Origin: Ipomoea triloba
Taxonomy: Eukaryota > Streptophyta > Magnoliopsida > Solanales > Convolvulaceae
Assembly: GCF_003576645.1 (NCBI RefSeq)
Contig: NC_044920.1
Span: 11,341,032-11,405,031 of the forward strand
Length of the DNA stretch: 64,000 nucleotides
Direction: 5' to 3'
How positions within the stretch are numbered: position 1 is the first letter of the stretch; every line of letters starts with the position of its first letter. Positions 46,573-58,338 of the stretch are shown here, piece after piece. Under the pieces are notes generated by a model. That model was not told the DNA's origin and made no database searches. It was given only the letters and a program-made list of their open reading frames with translations. Made by a program: the position numbers and the translations under genes.

Positions 46573-47130
46573 CTAAATGCTTTGAATTATATAATTTTTG
46601 AGGGGGAAGGTGAGAAGAAAATGAGTGACAAATTGCAAAATCTTTTTGAGGGATTGAGCACAATCTCTAAGGTCGTTCTTGGGTTGATCTCAAGAATGAT
46701 TGTGCTCGAGTTCAAGGGTGCCCGACACCTTTGGGCATACCTCAACTCAAAAGTGGATGGGACGCATGGTGATGTCCCAATCTTGATATGCTTTGTGGGA
46801 TAGGATTGTTGAGTCTAGCTAAGGACGTTAAACGTAGCACTCTTGGGAGGCACCCCCAGCCTATCATGTGAATATGGTTACTTTCTTTTATTTTTATTTT
46901 TGCGTTTTTTTTTTGCTATTTTTGTTCTTGTTTTTGAGCTAACATTCCAAGGTAAGTCACTAAAAAGTTTCAAAAGTTCAAACGGAAGTGAAATTTCAAA
47001 AGAAAGAGGAGAAGTGTGGAATCTGCTGGACCTCGTACGAGCATGTGTACGCTAGTTCGCCAGCTCGTACGTGACCCAGATCACGCGTGATTCGAGCCAG
47101 GTCGCGTGATGTGGCTAGTGGGAGCACACT
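46573..47130 (+). other. 3' internal region of the Athila-like unit
   Basis: Holds the conserved motif at 46824-46860 (GACGTTAAACGTAGCACTC, then TTGGGAGGCACCCCC), T-rich sequence, and a second CGTACG-type dyad cluster at 47030-47110 ending GTGACCCAGATCACGCG. The 3' LTR start (TGATAAGC) is not seen, so the 3' LTR is missing or rearranged. Confidence 0.5.
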
Positions 47131-47593
47131 AGAATTCATTCACGCGTGTCAGAATTCATTCACGCGTACGCACCCACGTACATCGCACAGTTTAATACGC
47201 GAACAGTAGTGCAGTCGGCCAAAACACTTCCAAAACCACCCATTCTTCTCCTAAACCCCTCCCAACTTCAATCCAAGGTATTGAACGACCCAAGGTACGC
47301 CCCTACACAAAAAATACGTCAATCCATGTTCAAGAATAGAATAAAACAATGAAAATAATTTTGTTGTTGCACAGGTTCAAAACAAAGTCCTCTAACAATA
47401 AACTCATGGTCCAATCCATCAAGCCAAATCAAATCTCATGTACTAACTTCGAAAAGTATTTACAAATATATTATAACCGAAGTAAAGGGAAATATAAAAA
47501 AATAAAAATTTTCGGGCAACATAAAACATTTAAGTAGTATAAATAATTTTTAAAAATAATAGAAAATACTTACCGAATTTTAGAGGTGTCACA
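47131..47593 (-). mobile_element. Partial LTR of a Ty3/gypsy (chromovirus-like) element
   Basis: On the minus strand it starts TGTGACACCTCTAAAATTCGG at 47593, just after the end of a pol frame. The other end is not defined. The left boundary given is only the point where Athila-like sequence fades. Confidence 0.5.
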
Positions 47594-47681
47594 ATCTACC
47601 TCCGTTAAGAAAAAACTTCGTCCTTGAAGCTTCCTCAATTCTTACCTAAACATTTCTTCAAACAATGTGTTCACCCAAAAA
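47589..47681 (-). pseudogene. pol: Last codons of a Ty3/gypsy pol
   Basis: The minus strand reads EEASRTKFFLNGGRL and then TGA at 47589-47591, overlapping the LTR start. This resembles the tail of plant chromovirus polyproteins next to the polypurine tract (AACGGAGG). It is cut at 47681 by CACTA-3. Confidence 0.55.
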
Positions 47682-47853
47682 CACTACTACGAAAAAGCAC
47701 ATAAAACACTAACATTTAGCTAACGTTCTTGTTAGAACGGTAGTGTATTCTTAAAAAAAACGCGCGGTGACAATTTTGTAAATAAGTGAATAATATTTTG
47801 CTACTGTTGTTTAAAGAAACGGATGCGGATTTAAAAAAAAAACGCTCATAATA

Positions 47854-47976
47854 TTTCGCTATCGTTCCTAAAGGAAACGGTAGCGAAATACATATACATT
47901 TCGCTACCGTTTCTACATGAAACGGTAGCGAAATACATATACATTTCGCTACCGTTTCTACATGAAACGGTAGCGA
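47854..47976. repeat. CACTA-3 left hairpins
   Basis: Three palindromes with arms like TTTCGCTACCGTTTC/GAAACGGTAGCGAAA. Two are separated by an exact 45-bp repeat. Confidence 0.9.
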
Positions 47977-48039
47977 TGTAATTAAAAAAAAAAATTCGAA
48001 CAAATTAAACCAATAGAATTGGACTTCTAACAAAAAACC

Positions 48040-48308
48040 TCCGCCATTCGAACACCGCACGCCGCAACCACTGCCTCCGCCTCCACGGCCACCGCATCCA
48101 CCGCCACCGCCACGGACTTCGAACGAATTCGCAACCCTGCCGCCGCCGCTTCACCATCCCAAATCTGATTTGCTACCGCCTCCGCCTCACCATTCAAACA
48201 CCGCCACCGTCGCAGCCTCCACGGCCACCGCGTCTGCACCAGCCACCTCTGCCTCCCCCTCAGCGACGCCGCCGCCTCCGCCTCCGCACCAGCCTCCAAA
48301 TCTGCAGG
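48040..48308 (+). other. GC-rich exon-like block in CACTA-3
   Basis: Ala/Pro/Thr-type low complexity ending PPPPHQPPNLQ at CTGCAG followed by GTTAGT, a plausible donor. Comparable in place to the GC blocks of CACTA-2 and CACTA-4. Confidence 0.4.
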
Positions 48309-49720
48309 TTAGTTTTTTTTTTTTTTTTTTTGTTAATGATATAAATTTTTTGTTGTTGCTAGTGTTAGGATTTCTGAATGATAATCTGGTAGTGTGAATT
48401 AGGCATAATCTTGAGTGATGCAGTAGTGAATTAGGCATAATCTGGTAACACAATTTCAATGCTTTTTCTAGAACCAGACAATAATTATGATTAATCACCA
48501 ATTTAATTTAGTGTAATATTTATTTTCGATGGGTCCACTAATCATTGATTTGGAGAGCAATCCAGTGGTTTCATTTGAGAAATCTCAATGAGAAGAATCC
48601 ATAGTTTCACATTCTTAACGTTGTAGAAGAATCCATTGTTTCACATTCTTAATGTTGTTTGTTTGAGAGATTTTGGTTAAAGATTGGAATTGCTACGTGA
48701 GGCATTTGTAGTATTATGAGACAAATGAACATGTTGATTAGATGATTAGATGATTACAAAGGGTTCGTGTGAAACGTGAAGGTGTTCAATTTAACTTACA
48801 CACTCTTCATAATTCTCAAAGTAAAGTTAATCACTTACACCTAATGGTCGGTTGTGCTGTTGGTGACTTTGTCACGTTTTGTGTAGATTTTAGTGTTTTG
48901 TTCAATTAGGCATAATCTTGAGTAACAGTATAGTGCTGCTGTTTTATTCTTATAAAAGAGAACAGAGGTGGTGGAATAGTGATTGAAGTGGTGAGAGTGG
49001 TCTGTGGAGTGGTTTCTATGATTTAATTGCAAAATAAACTTTGTGAAATAGATGAATGGTAGCTGGAATTGATTTCAATGCTGCTGCAATTTTGATTGGA
49101 AGTACAGTTCATGTTGCTAAAGCAAGGTATTGCTGCTAAAGTTAGAGGCTAACAATGTCATTTGGCTAATCTTCTGAAATGTTTGAGAAAAGGAGTAGTG
49201 TAGAAGTATGTGTTTTTAATGTGATTGATGAGCCTATTATGTTTTTAATTTTTTTATTTTTATTTTATCATTTCATAGTTTTAAGAGTTAATTCGCGCAA
49301 GATGAGAAAGGGTGATTAAAAATAGTATGGATTGGGTGGGAATTGTAAAAAAATTTATGGGAAAGGATAAGGAGTTTGAGAGCAAGGTGAATGAGGCTTT
49401 GAAGGTTGTGAATGACTATTTGTGGACTGTGTTTGACAAAGAAAAGAATTAAAGGAGTGGTTGGTGTGTTGCTGTAATGATGATGTCTGATCTGTGGATG
49501 TGTAGCTGATTGTTGATGCATTGAATTTAATTATAATAGTTGATGCTTTGTGGAAAGGCTAGAAAAGCTTTTGATTGAATAGATAAACATCTGTTGATAA
49601 AATCCTAGGCAGATTGGAATTATAATGGAGCAACTGTATGATATTGGAATCATTTAGTTGAGCTGGAATCAAGGTCTTGGAATCATATTTGAATACTATG
49701 ATAAAATATTTAGGGTCATA

Positions 49721-52224
49721 TGTAACACCCCAATTTTCCACTCTTATACTTTATTACAAATCAGTAATCAGACGTCGCGGAAGCTTACATCTACTCAACA
49801 GAAAACTGGGTGCTACCGCCACACCTAGAGTGAATTCTATCACCTCTTTGACAAACTCCACTCTAAGTGCTAAGGCTAAACTTACAACACCAACACACTA
49901 CAACAACATCATAGTAGACCTCAACCTGCACTTCTCTTCTATTCTGAGCTCATCGGCTACAGAGGTACTCACTAAACTACATCTGATAAAAACAATACAC
50001 ATTGAAGTGTAGTTAGCGCGACGGCTAAGTAAGGATATCCACGGGTTATTCAAAACTAAATAAAGGTTTTGTAAAAAAAAGTTGTTACATCAAAACCCTA
50101 TCCTTACTCATCGGCCGAGGTTCTACCTGCAACAGTTACACATAGCAACGTGCACACGTAACAGGCAACAATTTCAATATCAATCTTGAATCACTTTCCC
50201 TCTAGACGAGGTCATACAATAATCATTTACTTACTCAAAGCATATATTGCCAAACATTTAAGCATATAAGCAAGTAATGGAAAAACACAAATTCCACCTT
50301 TTTGTTCTCAATCACTTTCTTTGAAAAACATTTCCCTCATAAGGAAATTCTCTTCACTTTTCACCTTTCAGAGAGATCACCCATAACCTTTGGGTATTTT
50401 CAATACTTTTCACATACCTCTTCTCCGTAGCTACAGCGTAACTACATTCATATTTCAAAATCCACTTGGTTCTAGATAGAAAGTGAGTGTGAAACCTTTG
50501 GAGTATCCTTTCTCCACTTTTGACTGACCACTTGGATCGTTCAACTCGGGTTCAGTGGTCATCGCCCGGTCTAATACTGATCCCCTGGACTTATAGGCGC
50601 GTTGGAATGATTCCTAGCTAGCCTCACTAGGTTCATAAGAACGACACCTACCCGAAAATAGAGTGACTATACTTAAGTGTGCACACCCCCGCAGGAGACC
50701 CTTTTCCTTCCGGGTGATATAGTACTCGGCGAATAGACTTCGCCCACAGTATGAACTGGTCATACAATAACATAACCACCATACGGGAAGGCACTTTAAG
50801 TTCTCTATCCCGTAGGCTACAAGACAAGGTCCTTCACCACTTTTACTAGAACTAAGGTTTGAAAACATTTTCCTTCCTTTTCCCTTTTCTTGAGTCAAAA
50901 TCACTTTTTAGACATTTTCCACAAAATCAAGTCCTCCTTTGAAATCAATCACCATTCTTAACTTAGTTCAAAAGTCTTGTCTCTCAAAACATTTCCCATC
51001 ATCACACTACACATATGTATATATGCACTCAACATAAAATTTTCCACATTTATGCATACTCACATAAAGTACACATACCATATATATATACATAATACAA
51101 CCTTTATTTAATTATACATATATACTCATATATGTACATATATATATATATATATAGTTTAAACACACACACATCACACGTACACAGTATATATATATAC
51201 ATCATACTACACACAATATATATATATGCACATATCACGACACACACACCCACCACATATACACACACGGCATATACATATATATTTATACCTAAATACA
51301 TAGTTTCCCCACTTCATAGCATATGCACACCACATAACATATAGGTTTCATGTACACCAATCAACAACAATTCATAACCTAGCTATCAATTATCTAGTTT
51401 CAAATAACCTCAACCAAATAAGGGGATTCCTTACCTCAAGAAGGTTTACTAACACCGTAGGAACAACTCTTGGATCTTTTCCCCAAATTCACCTTAAATC
51501 CTATGATCAAAATCAACACCATAACAGAATATTTTAAGAAACTAAGCTTAGATTCAAGCTCTAGGAAGGAATGCAAAGCTTTCTACCGAATAAAATCGAA
51601 ATCTTACCGAATAATCTTGAGAGTTGTGAAGAAATTTGGCTATGGAAGCAAGGTTTTAATGGTGGAGGGAGATGAAGAATCACACACTCTCTCACCCTTT
51701 CTCTCTTTTCGGCAATTTGAAGGGAAATGGGGAAAAATAAATGGGAACAAAGCTTTTATATTTCCCTTATGTGATAAGAATGAGGAGTCTTGAAGACTAA
51801 GTCACATTGGATCATCCCTTATAAGATAAGAATGAGGAAGATGTGGATAAAATTGTGACACTTGTCAAAGTCTTATGGTTCCTCAAGAAAAATATCTTCA
51901 ATTGGACTGGTAAGGGTTAAAATAGATGAATTCTCGGTAGAAAATAATCTAAATCCAATAATTTTCGAAACCACAAATTTATTCCAGTCGAAACCTCAAA
52001 ATTGGGCTAGGTTCGGTACACCGCGAAATTCCGCGAGGTACGATCACAAATAAATTTTGGCTGCTATGGGCTAATCTAATTAAATAGGAAATTCAAGAAT
52101 AATAGTATGATCTCTAAAAATCCATTTCCTAGGACAAACGGGTCCGAACACAAGTTCCTAAAAATTTTACGGTTCGTGACCGGCACGCATGATCGCAGCT
52201 TATTGGAATTAGTGAGGGGTTACA
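49721..52224 (-). mobile_element. Solo LTR, family A, TSD TCATA
   Basis: TGTAACACCCCAATTTTCC to GAGGGGTTACA, flanked by TCATA at 49716-49720 and 52225-52229. Minus-strand TATA-like ATATAAAAGC near 51755. No internal region. Bases 51060-51300 hold interleaved TA and CA microsatellites, the source of several spurious reading frames. Confidence 0.93.
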
Positions 52225-52368
52225 TCATAAGATTTGAGGAAGATAAATGATGGGCAGTATGGTTCATAAGGTTAATTGCATGAATTAAAGTGGTGGATTG
52301 GAATGGGCCTAATACCTTTGAATTACAATAAATTGTTTAAATTAATAAAATATGTATGTATTTTATAG

Positions 52369-52647
52369 TGCCCGATACAACCGGGAGGTGTTGAGTGTGG
52401 ATATTATTTCATGCGATACATGTTTGACATCGTGACAAAATATTCATCTGTTGATCGTTTAGATGGGGTAAGTGAATTTAAATAGAACTATTTATATATA
52501 GTTAAATTATATTTTATTAATTAACACTTTTAATTATTTTATTAAATTATTTTGTAGGCATTTGAAAGCAATAGTCCGTATTCAATGGACGACATACATG
52601 AGATTTGAGACCAATGGGCTAGATACTTCTTCTCCCAGTGCGTGTAG
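52369..52647 (+). pseudogene. Ulp1-type (C48) protease C-terminus of CACTA-3
   Basis: Exon 52369-52467 encodes CPIQPGGVECGYYFMRYMFD and ends at GTAAGT. Exon 52558-52647, after TTTGTAG, encodes SPYSMDDIHEI, a stop, then DQWARYFFSQCV. GGVECGYY holds the catalytic Cys of Ulp1-like SUMO proteases carried by many plant CACTA and Mutator-like elements. The catalytic His and Asp lie in sequence not preserved here. The TGA in the second exon makes it non-functional. Confidence 0.8.
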
Positions 52648-53069
52648 CTTTTGTTTTATTAATAAAACTATTTTGTTTTGATGTTATATATTATTGTACG
52701 TATTAAAGTTTGATGATATAAAGTATTGTGTTAGATAGTATTTTGTGTTAAAGCTAAGTGTGATGATTTAAATTATTATGTTAGATAGTATTTTGTGTTA
52801 AAGTGTGATGATTTAAAGTATGGTGTTAGATAGTAAATATTATTGTGTTAAAGTTTGATGATATAAAGTATTGTATGTGTTAGTATATATAAAGTTTGAT
52901 AATAGTTTAATTAAGTTTGATGATGATAGCGTTTTGATAGTAATATCGTGTTAGAGAGTGTTTTATAGATGTATTGTAGTAAAATTGTTGGTATGATATG
53001 GGTTTTTAGCTGTAACAGGTACAGGAATTAAAAAAATTAGGGGTTTTAATTAAAAAAAAAAAAAAACTA

Positions 53070-53346
53070 ATCCGCTACCGTTCCTAGCTAGGAACGGTAG
53101 CGGATGGTAATAATAATAATAAAAAAAATCAATCTGCTACCGTTCCTAGCGTAGGAACGGTAGCGGATGGTCGAATATAAAAAAAACATATTCCGCTACT
53201 GTTCTTTTAAAGAACAGTAGCGGATGATCAGACCTTCCGCTACCGTTGTACAACAGTAGCGGAATGTCCGCGACATTCAGAGACTCTGCCATCTGCGCTA
53301 CTGTTGTACAACAGTAGTGGATAGCAGAGTCTCTGAATGTCGCGGA
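53070..53346. repeat. CACTA-3 right hairpins
   Basis: Five palindromes: TCCGCTACCGTTCCTAG/CTAGGAACGGTAGCGGA at 53070-53106, then similar ones at 53132-53170, 53192-53227 and 53237-53265, and a long one at 53257-53346 with about 40-bp arms around CCGCGACATTCAGAGACTCT. Confidence 0.9.
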
Positions 53347-53549
53347 TGTGCAGTTTTGTCCAAAGTTCACTCATTATTTTTTCTGTTTTTGACTTTTTCC
53401 AAACTAAACTTCCCCCAAAACCTATCAATTTTACGCTAGGCATGTTTGGATTTTCAATTATGTGTGTACTCATAAATAGGCCACAACACTTATTTATTTA
53501 TTTATTTATAATACATGTGTAGGTAGCTGACTCACACTACTACACAGAC

Positions 53550-54010
53550 GGCTTTTAACGTCGGCTAAATAGACCCTTTAACGTCGGCTAAAAGCGGACG
53601 TTGATCTGGCTGATGTTGTAAGTGTACTCATACAACGTCGGCTAAAAGTTAGCCGACGTTGTAAGGTACACATACAACGTCGGCTATATGTTAATCGATG
53701 TTGTAAGGTACACATACAACGTCGGCTATTTACAAATAGCCGACGTTGTAGGTAACTTAAAAACAAATAAAATATCCTACAACGTCGGCTATTTACAAAT
53801 AGCCGACGTTGTAGGTTAGTTAAAAACAAATAAAATACCCTACAACGTCGGCTATGTACAAATAGCCGACGTTGTAGGTAACTTAAAAACAAATAAAATA
53901 CCCTACAACGTCGGCTATTTACAAATAGCCGACGTTGTAGGTAATTTATAAACAAAAAAAATTACCCTACAACATCGGCTAATAAGACTAGCCGACGTTG
54001 TAGGGTAATT
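53550..54010. repeat. CACTA-4 hairpin array
   Basis: Around eight palindromes of the form ACAACGTCGGCTATTT...AAATAGCCGACGTTGT with AAAACAAATAAAATA linkers; the reverse complement of 25395-26075. Confidence 0.92.
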
Positions 54011-54263
54011 TTTTTTAAATATTCATTTTATTTTTCTATTTACACCCAAAACCTGCTCAAATATATATAGCAATCTCAATCACATTCAAAACCTATACAA
54101 TTTATATGTATAATATCAAAATTAATAAAAGCAATAAATCTCACAATTGATAATAATTAATAATACAAGTTCATCAAAAATTATCTATATTAATTAATAC
54201 AAACCATAATCTTATCTCAAACTTTGTACCAAAAGCAATAAAAGCAATACATCAATTACTATT

Positions 54264-54377
54264 TCACATACTAATGCAATGTATTAATCCATCATCAATG
54301 AAGTACTTGGCCCATGTGTCTCTAACTTCATCAATCTGTTGTTGATTGTAGCTCAATGAACCAACTCTCTCCACTAT
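54264..54377 (-). pseudogene. Ulp1-type protease last exon of CACTA-4
   Basis: A 38-codon terminal exon preceded by ATTACAG: IVERVGSLSYNQQQIDEVRD, TWAKYFIDDGLI and then TGA. It corresponds to the last exon of the CACTA-3 protease (YSMDDIHEI.DQWARYF) but has no stop inside. The upstream exon with the catalytic Cys was not located, so it is recorded as a remnant. Confidence 0.65.
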
Positions 54378-56329
54378 CTGTAATAATGTTGAAAAGTAAT
54401 AAATAATAATTAGTAAGCTAATTTAAGCAAGTTGATATTTCATCATATCCACAACTGCTTTTCCTTCTATTCATGAACTAATCCAATAACAAAAAGCCAA
54501 TACAAACAAAACCTTGCCTGATCAATCAAGCAACATAAGTGTATGAGTACCTAATTTTGATGCTTCAACAAGAAACTACTACAAAATCCTGAATGGTTAC
54601 AGAATATCAAGCTAAATCACTACCAGCTATATGACTAGATGGGACGCATATTTATAGGCACGAGTGATTTCTAATCAATTCCAAATGGTTTTAATAACTC
54701 GAGAATCTGAGGAAAGACAAATACTTATTCAACTTCAATCAAAAATACCCAGTTGCTGCCTGTGATGGAAAGAAATCATCAGTTTTGAGCACTCCCTGTT
54801 TACACAAAAATTCATCACTTCTTTAAGTTTCATTGTCAAGATAACAGCAAAGAAAGAACAAACAAAAACCACATGAGTAATGACATCAATGGCAATTGAT
54901 TGAATTGGAGAGAAAGCAAAATCCATGGTTCTAAAATGACAAACCTCTGCCATGTCAGCATCTTAACAGCAAGAACTTGAAATCCATGGTCTTCACTGCA
55001 CTTGTAGAAAGTAAGTCATGCAAATGTATAGTGAGTACTGTTACTGTGTTCCTTCAATAATAACTATAAAATAGGAGTAGCTAGCAGACTCACATTTGTA
55101 TACTCTCCCTTGCATTGCAGGTCACATAGCATTACTTGCATTGCAGGTGTGTCATGGTGTCATCAATTTTTAGATCACATCAAAGTGGGACAACCATAAG
55201 AAAGAAAAAGAAAATTTCTTAACATAAGTAGAAGTAAGGACTCATAAATACTGATAATGTTTCGTAAAAGATTATTTAATTTGAACAGATGCTTCATTTT
55301 AGTTTTTACTGGAAAACTCAAAAAGTAATTATAAAGTCAAAGTGGCACAAAATTACTTGCAAAAGTTCCATTGTTGAGCTTCAGCCACTTCCTTAAGCCA
55401 TTCATTAATACCAACTTATTTATGTTAGCGCTAGATTTTCCACCAATCAGAAACTTCTCAGGGCACTGTCTTGGTGCCACCACTTCTAAAACACAATACT
55501 ATTATTTGATTCCAAAAAGATAAAAAGACAGAAATAAAAGAGCAACAACAATGATGACAGGTACAAAAGCTGCCATAAAGGAATGTAAATTTTGCTATAA
55601 AATAACATAGTTTTAATTGAAAGCACAAATTAGAGTAATTGAACAGTTGTTATGAATTGATCTCTTTACTCTAATCTGGGAATTAGAAAATGGGAACAAA
55701 ATACAGAGAAATAAAATGGATGATGCCACAATCTCCAATTACAGGTTTACAGCACATGAATTTCAAAAGCATAGAAATAAAAAAATAACATTCCTGCTGT
55801 CTAAACACCACAAAATATAAGAAGTTAATTTGCTTAGAAAAAAGTACTCTAGAATTGCATAGGTGCGGGAAACAATATGGTTTAGCTGAACATTGAGCTA
55901 GCACTAAAAACCACATCTTGGCCAAACCATTATATAGCACATGCCAATGTCCCCTTTATGATTTTCCTAACTTGAGAAATTTTATATCTATGCAAATACA
56001 AATACCACGCAAGAATCAAATAACATTAGTAACACAGATACTAGGAACATACGCATTTCTGTCATATGTGTGCATACATGAGTACAATAATATTTAATAA
56101 ACCTAATTTATACAATAATTACATATATATATATATATATATATAAAATAATTCTAAAAATTCAAAATATATATACAAGTAATTTATAAAATTCAAAATG
56201 TATACCTAATAAACCCTAAAATACGAAATACATTAATCAATAATTTCAAATGTAATAAAATAATTATTGTCAACTCCCAAAAATTCAAAAATTGAAACAA
56301 TATTTCATAAAATATACAAAAACTCACAA
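54378..56329. other. Unassigned interior of CACTA-4
   Basis: AT-rich. On the minus strand at about 55380-55490 a short open stretch reads VVAPRQCPEKFLIGGKSS, then LVLMNGLRKWLKL. It looks coding but I cannot name it. Nothing else is recognised. Confidence 0.3.
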
Positions 56330-56660
56330 GGTAGATCGGCGGCGGAGCGGGAGTGCGGCAGTGAGCGGGAAGGTAGATCGGCGGCGGAGCGGGAGTGCGG
56401 CAGTGAGCGGGTGAGGCTGTGCGGGGCGGAGCGGGAGTGCGGCAGTGAGCGGGTGAGGCTGTGCGGTGGAGAGAAGAAGAAGAAAGAAGGTGGATGGAGG
56501 CGTTGGTTGCAGCGGTAAGGCAGAGAGAGGAAGGAGAAAGAAGGTGGATGGCGCCGTTGGTTGCGAAGGGAAGGTGGATGGAGACGTTGGTTGCGGCGGT
56601 AAGGCAGAGAGAAGAGAAGAAAATGGAGGGGTGGGTTTCTGTGTGACTGTGTCGACAACA
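56330..56660 (-). other. GC-rich exon-like block in CACTA-4
   Basis: Tandem GC-rich units (GGCGGCGGAGCGGGAGTGC repeated), low complexity in all frames. It sits near the far end, as in the other CACTA elements. Confidence 0.4.
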
Positions 56661-56790
56661 CAACTGGGTTTTTCAATCTTTGGAATAAGCCCTACGACTT
56701 CAGTAATAACTTCAACAGACGTCATATATAATAAATATGATTTAAAAATTCTTTTAGAAAAAATGAAATTGCATACGACGTCGGTTATTG

Positions 56791-57671
56791 CAAAAATCTT
56801 TGAATTTATTGCAAAAATAAATAAACAAACACTCTCATTTTTTATAAATATTTTTTTCACATATTTTTTTAAATATTTTTCACCTCACTAATGCCATAAA
56901 GTGATCATTGAAATCATCACATTACACCACAATTTCTAGCATTAAATAATTGTTTAGGAATTTGAAAAAGGGTATATAAAGTGAAACCAACATGTAAACC
57001 TAGCAAAGAAAAGGATAAAACATATAAGTGCTTTTGCGATTGTAAAATTCTATTTTTGTTTTTTGTTTTTTATTTTATCTTTGAATTTTTTTCGATAAAA
57101 TTATTTTATAAAAAATAAAGAAAGAATTAACAATTAACCACATGCAATATACACCCTAAGAGTTAACAAAATTTGCATTACTTTCATCACCAACTATTTA
57201 AAATATCCACAAGGTAAAAGCTCAAGCTAATGCTAGAATTTTAAAATAAAAAGGTTCATAAAAATATACATAAGAAAAATAAAAATTTTGTTTTTTTTTT
57301 TTGTGAATTTTAGGAGAAACCCCTTCCCCACACTTATTTCCAACATCATATCGTCCCCAATGTTGTGGGATGAAAGAAAATATGATAAAGAGAGTCCTCC
57401 ATAATTAAATTCCCCTTGCAAGGAATTCTCAACTAGCCCTGCAATTTTGGAATGAAACAAATAACGTAACCTACTTTATGATCAATGCCATTCGAAAGAT
57501 TCTTCTTTTGAAGTTTATCAAACTCCAACTTATTTTTTCTGCAGAATCCAACCCCTTAATTGCAAAATACTGGTTAGCTTTATTAGGCAAATTCATAGAT
57601 TTCAAAATTGGAAAGTCAACAGTTTCATCTAGCACAGTCTTAGTCAATATGTCCTTTTGAACATCAAAAGG
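56791..57671 (-). other. Unassigned sequence with a minus-strand ORF fragment
   Basis: Very AT-rich to 57230. On the minus strand from 57671 to 57471 a frame reads DVQKDILTKTVLDETVDFPI and then MNLPNKANQYFAIKGLDSAE before a stop. It begins exactly at the LTR end at 57672, so the LTR appears to have landed in it. The product is not recognised. CCCCAATGTTG near 57360 recalls Athila spacer sequence. Confidence 0.35.
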
Positions 57672-58338
57672 TGTTGGTCCCGATAGGGTCGGGAAAAGTC
57701 TAGAGGGGGGGGGGGGGAATAGACTTTTCTTATTTTTCAAAAATATTATAACACTTTAACAGAGAGAATTCAAGTGAATAAATTCAACTTGAATTGCACA
57801 GCGAAAATAATAATACGGTAAAGTGCTATGAACAAAGTTACGTAAAAATGAAGAGCTTCACGACATGCAACATGTTAGAAACGTCAATAACTCAAATAAT
57901 GAGTATGTAAAGTTTGGCTCGCATGCAGACGTGGGAACTATCAAACCCAGATCAAATAGTATACGCAATGAATAGTTGGGTTCGTAGCATAACAACAAAT
58001 ATAAGCTTGATGAGGTTGAGTAGGAAATAAATCTTGCATGCAAATATGATGTCACGTGAATCAATAAAGTTCCTAGCAATTAATGTGACAAAGTATGCAA
58101 TGCATGTAATGCTCAGATGGATAAATATGCAAGCAGATATGTGAGCTGATAAAGTAAATGACATAGGGATTTATAGTGGTTCGGAGGTGATGTAATCCTC
58201 CTACGCCACTTTTTCTTTCCTCCAAGGAGAGATTCCACTATCTTCAATCACCCAGATACAATAGTGAATCAGTGCTCTTCTAGCACTCCTCTACTCCGAA
58301 TGCTCTTTGCCTACAGCAACACTCAAACCCGAACGTCT

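Larger units (their letters stand above)
47682..53534. mobile_element. CACTA-3 transposon, right end not found, interrupted by a solo LTR
   Basis: Begins CACTACTACGAAAAAGCAC. Subterminal palindromes on CGCTACCGTTTC/GAAACGGTAGCG lie at 47854-47976 and again at 53070-53346, marking both end regions. A Ulp1-like protease remnant lies at 52369-52647. No matching GTAGTAGTG terminus follows the right palindromes; sequence instead runs to the start of CACTA-4 at 53535, so the right end is lost. Bases 48310-49715 are AT-rich with no recognised gene. Confidence 0.8.
53535..56790. mobile_element. CACTA-4, same family as CACTA-2, inverted and truncated
   Basis: Begins CACTACTACACAGACGGC, the reverse complement of the CACTA-2 right end, and continues with the same hairpin array and the following 200 bp. 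Beyond about 54240 the contents differ from CACTA-2: it has a Ulp1-like exon instead of PDIL. The far end should show an array and GTAGTAGTG; only one half-site (TACGACGTCGG, about 56780) remains, so it is truncated. Confidence 0.8.

Noticed and set aside
51104..51344. Tyr/Ile/Thr/His-rich frames
   Set aside because: TA and CA microsatellites in the solo LTR.
56193..56860. Several overlapping frames of 120-178 codons on both strands
   Set aside because: They come from tandem GC-rich low-complexity sequence that happens to lack stops in all frames.
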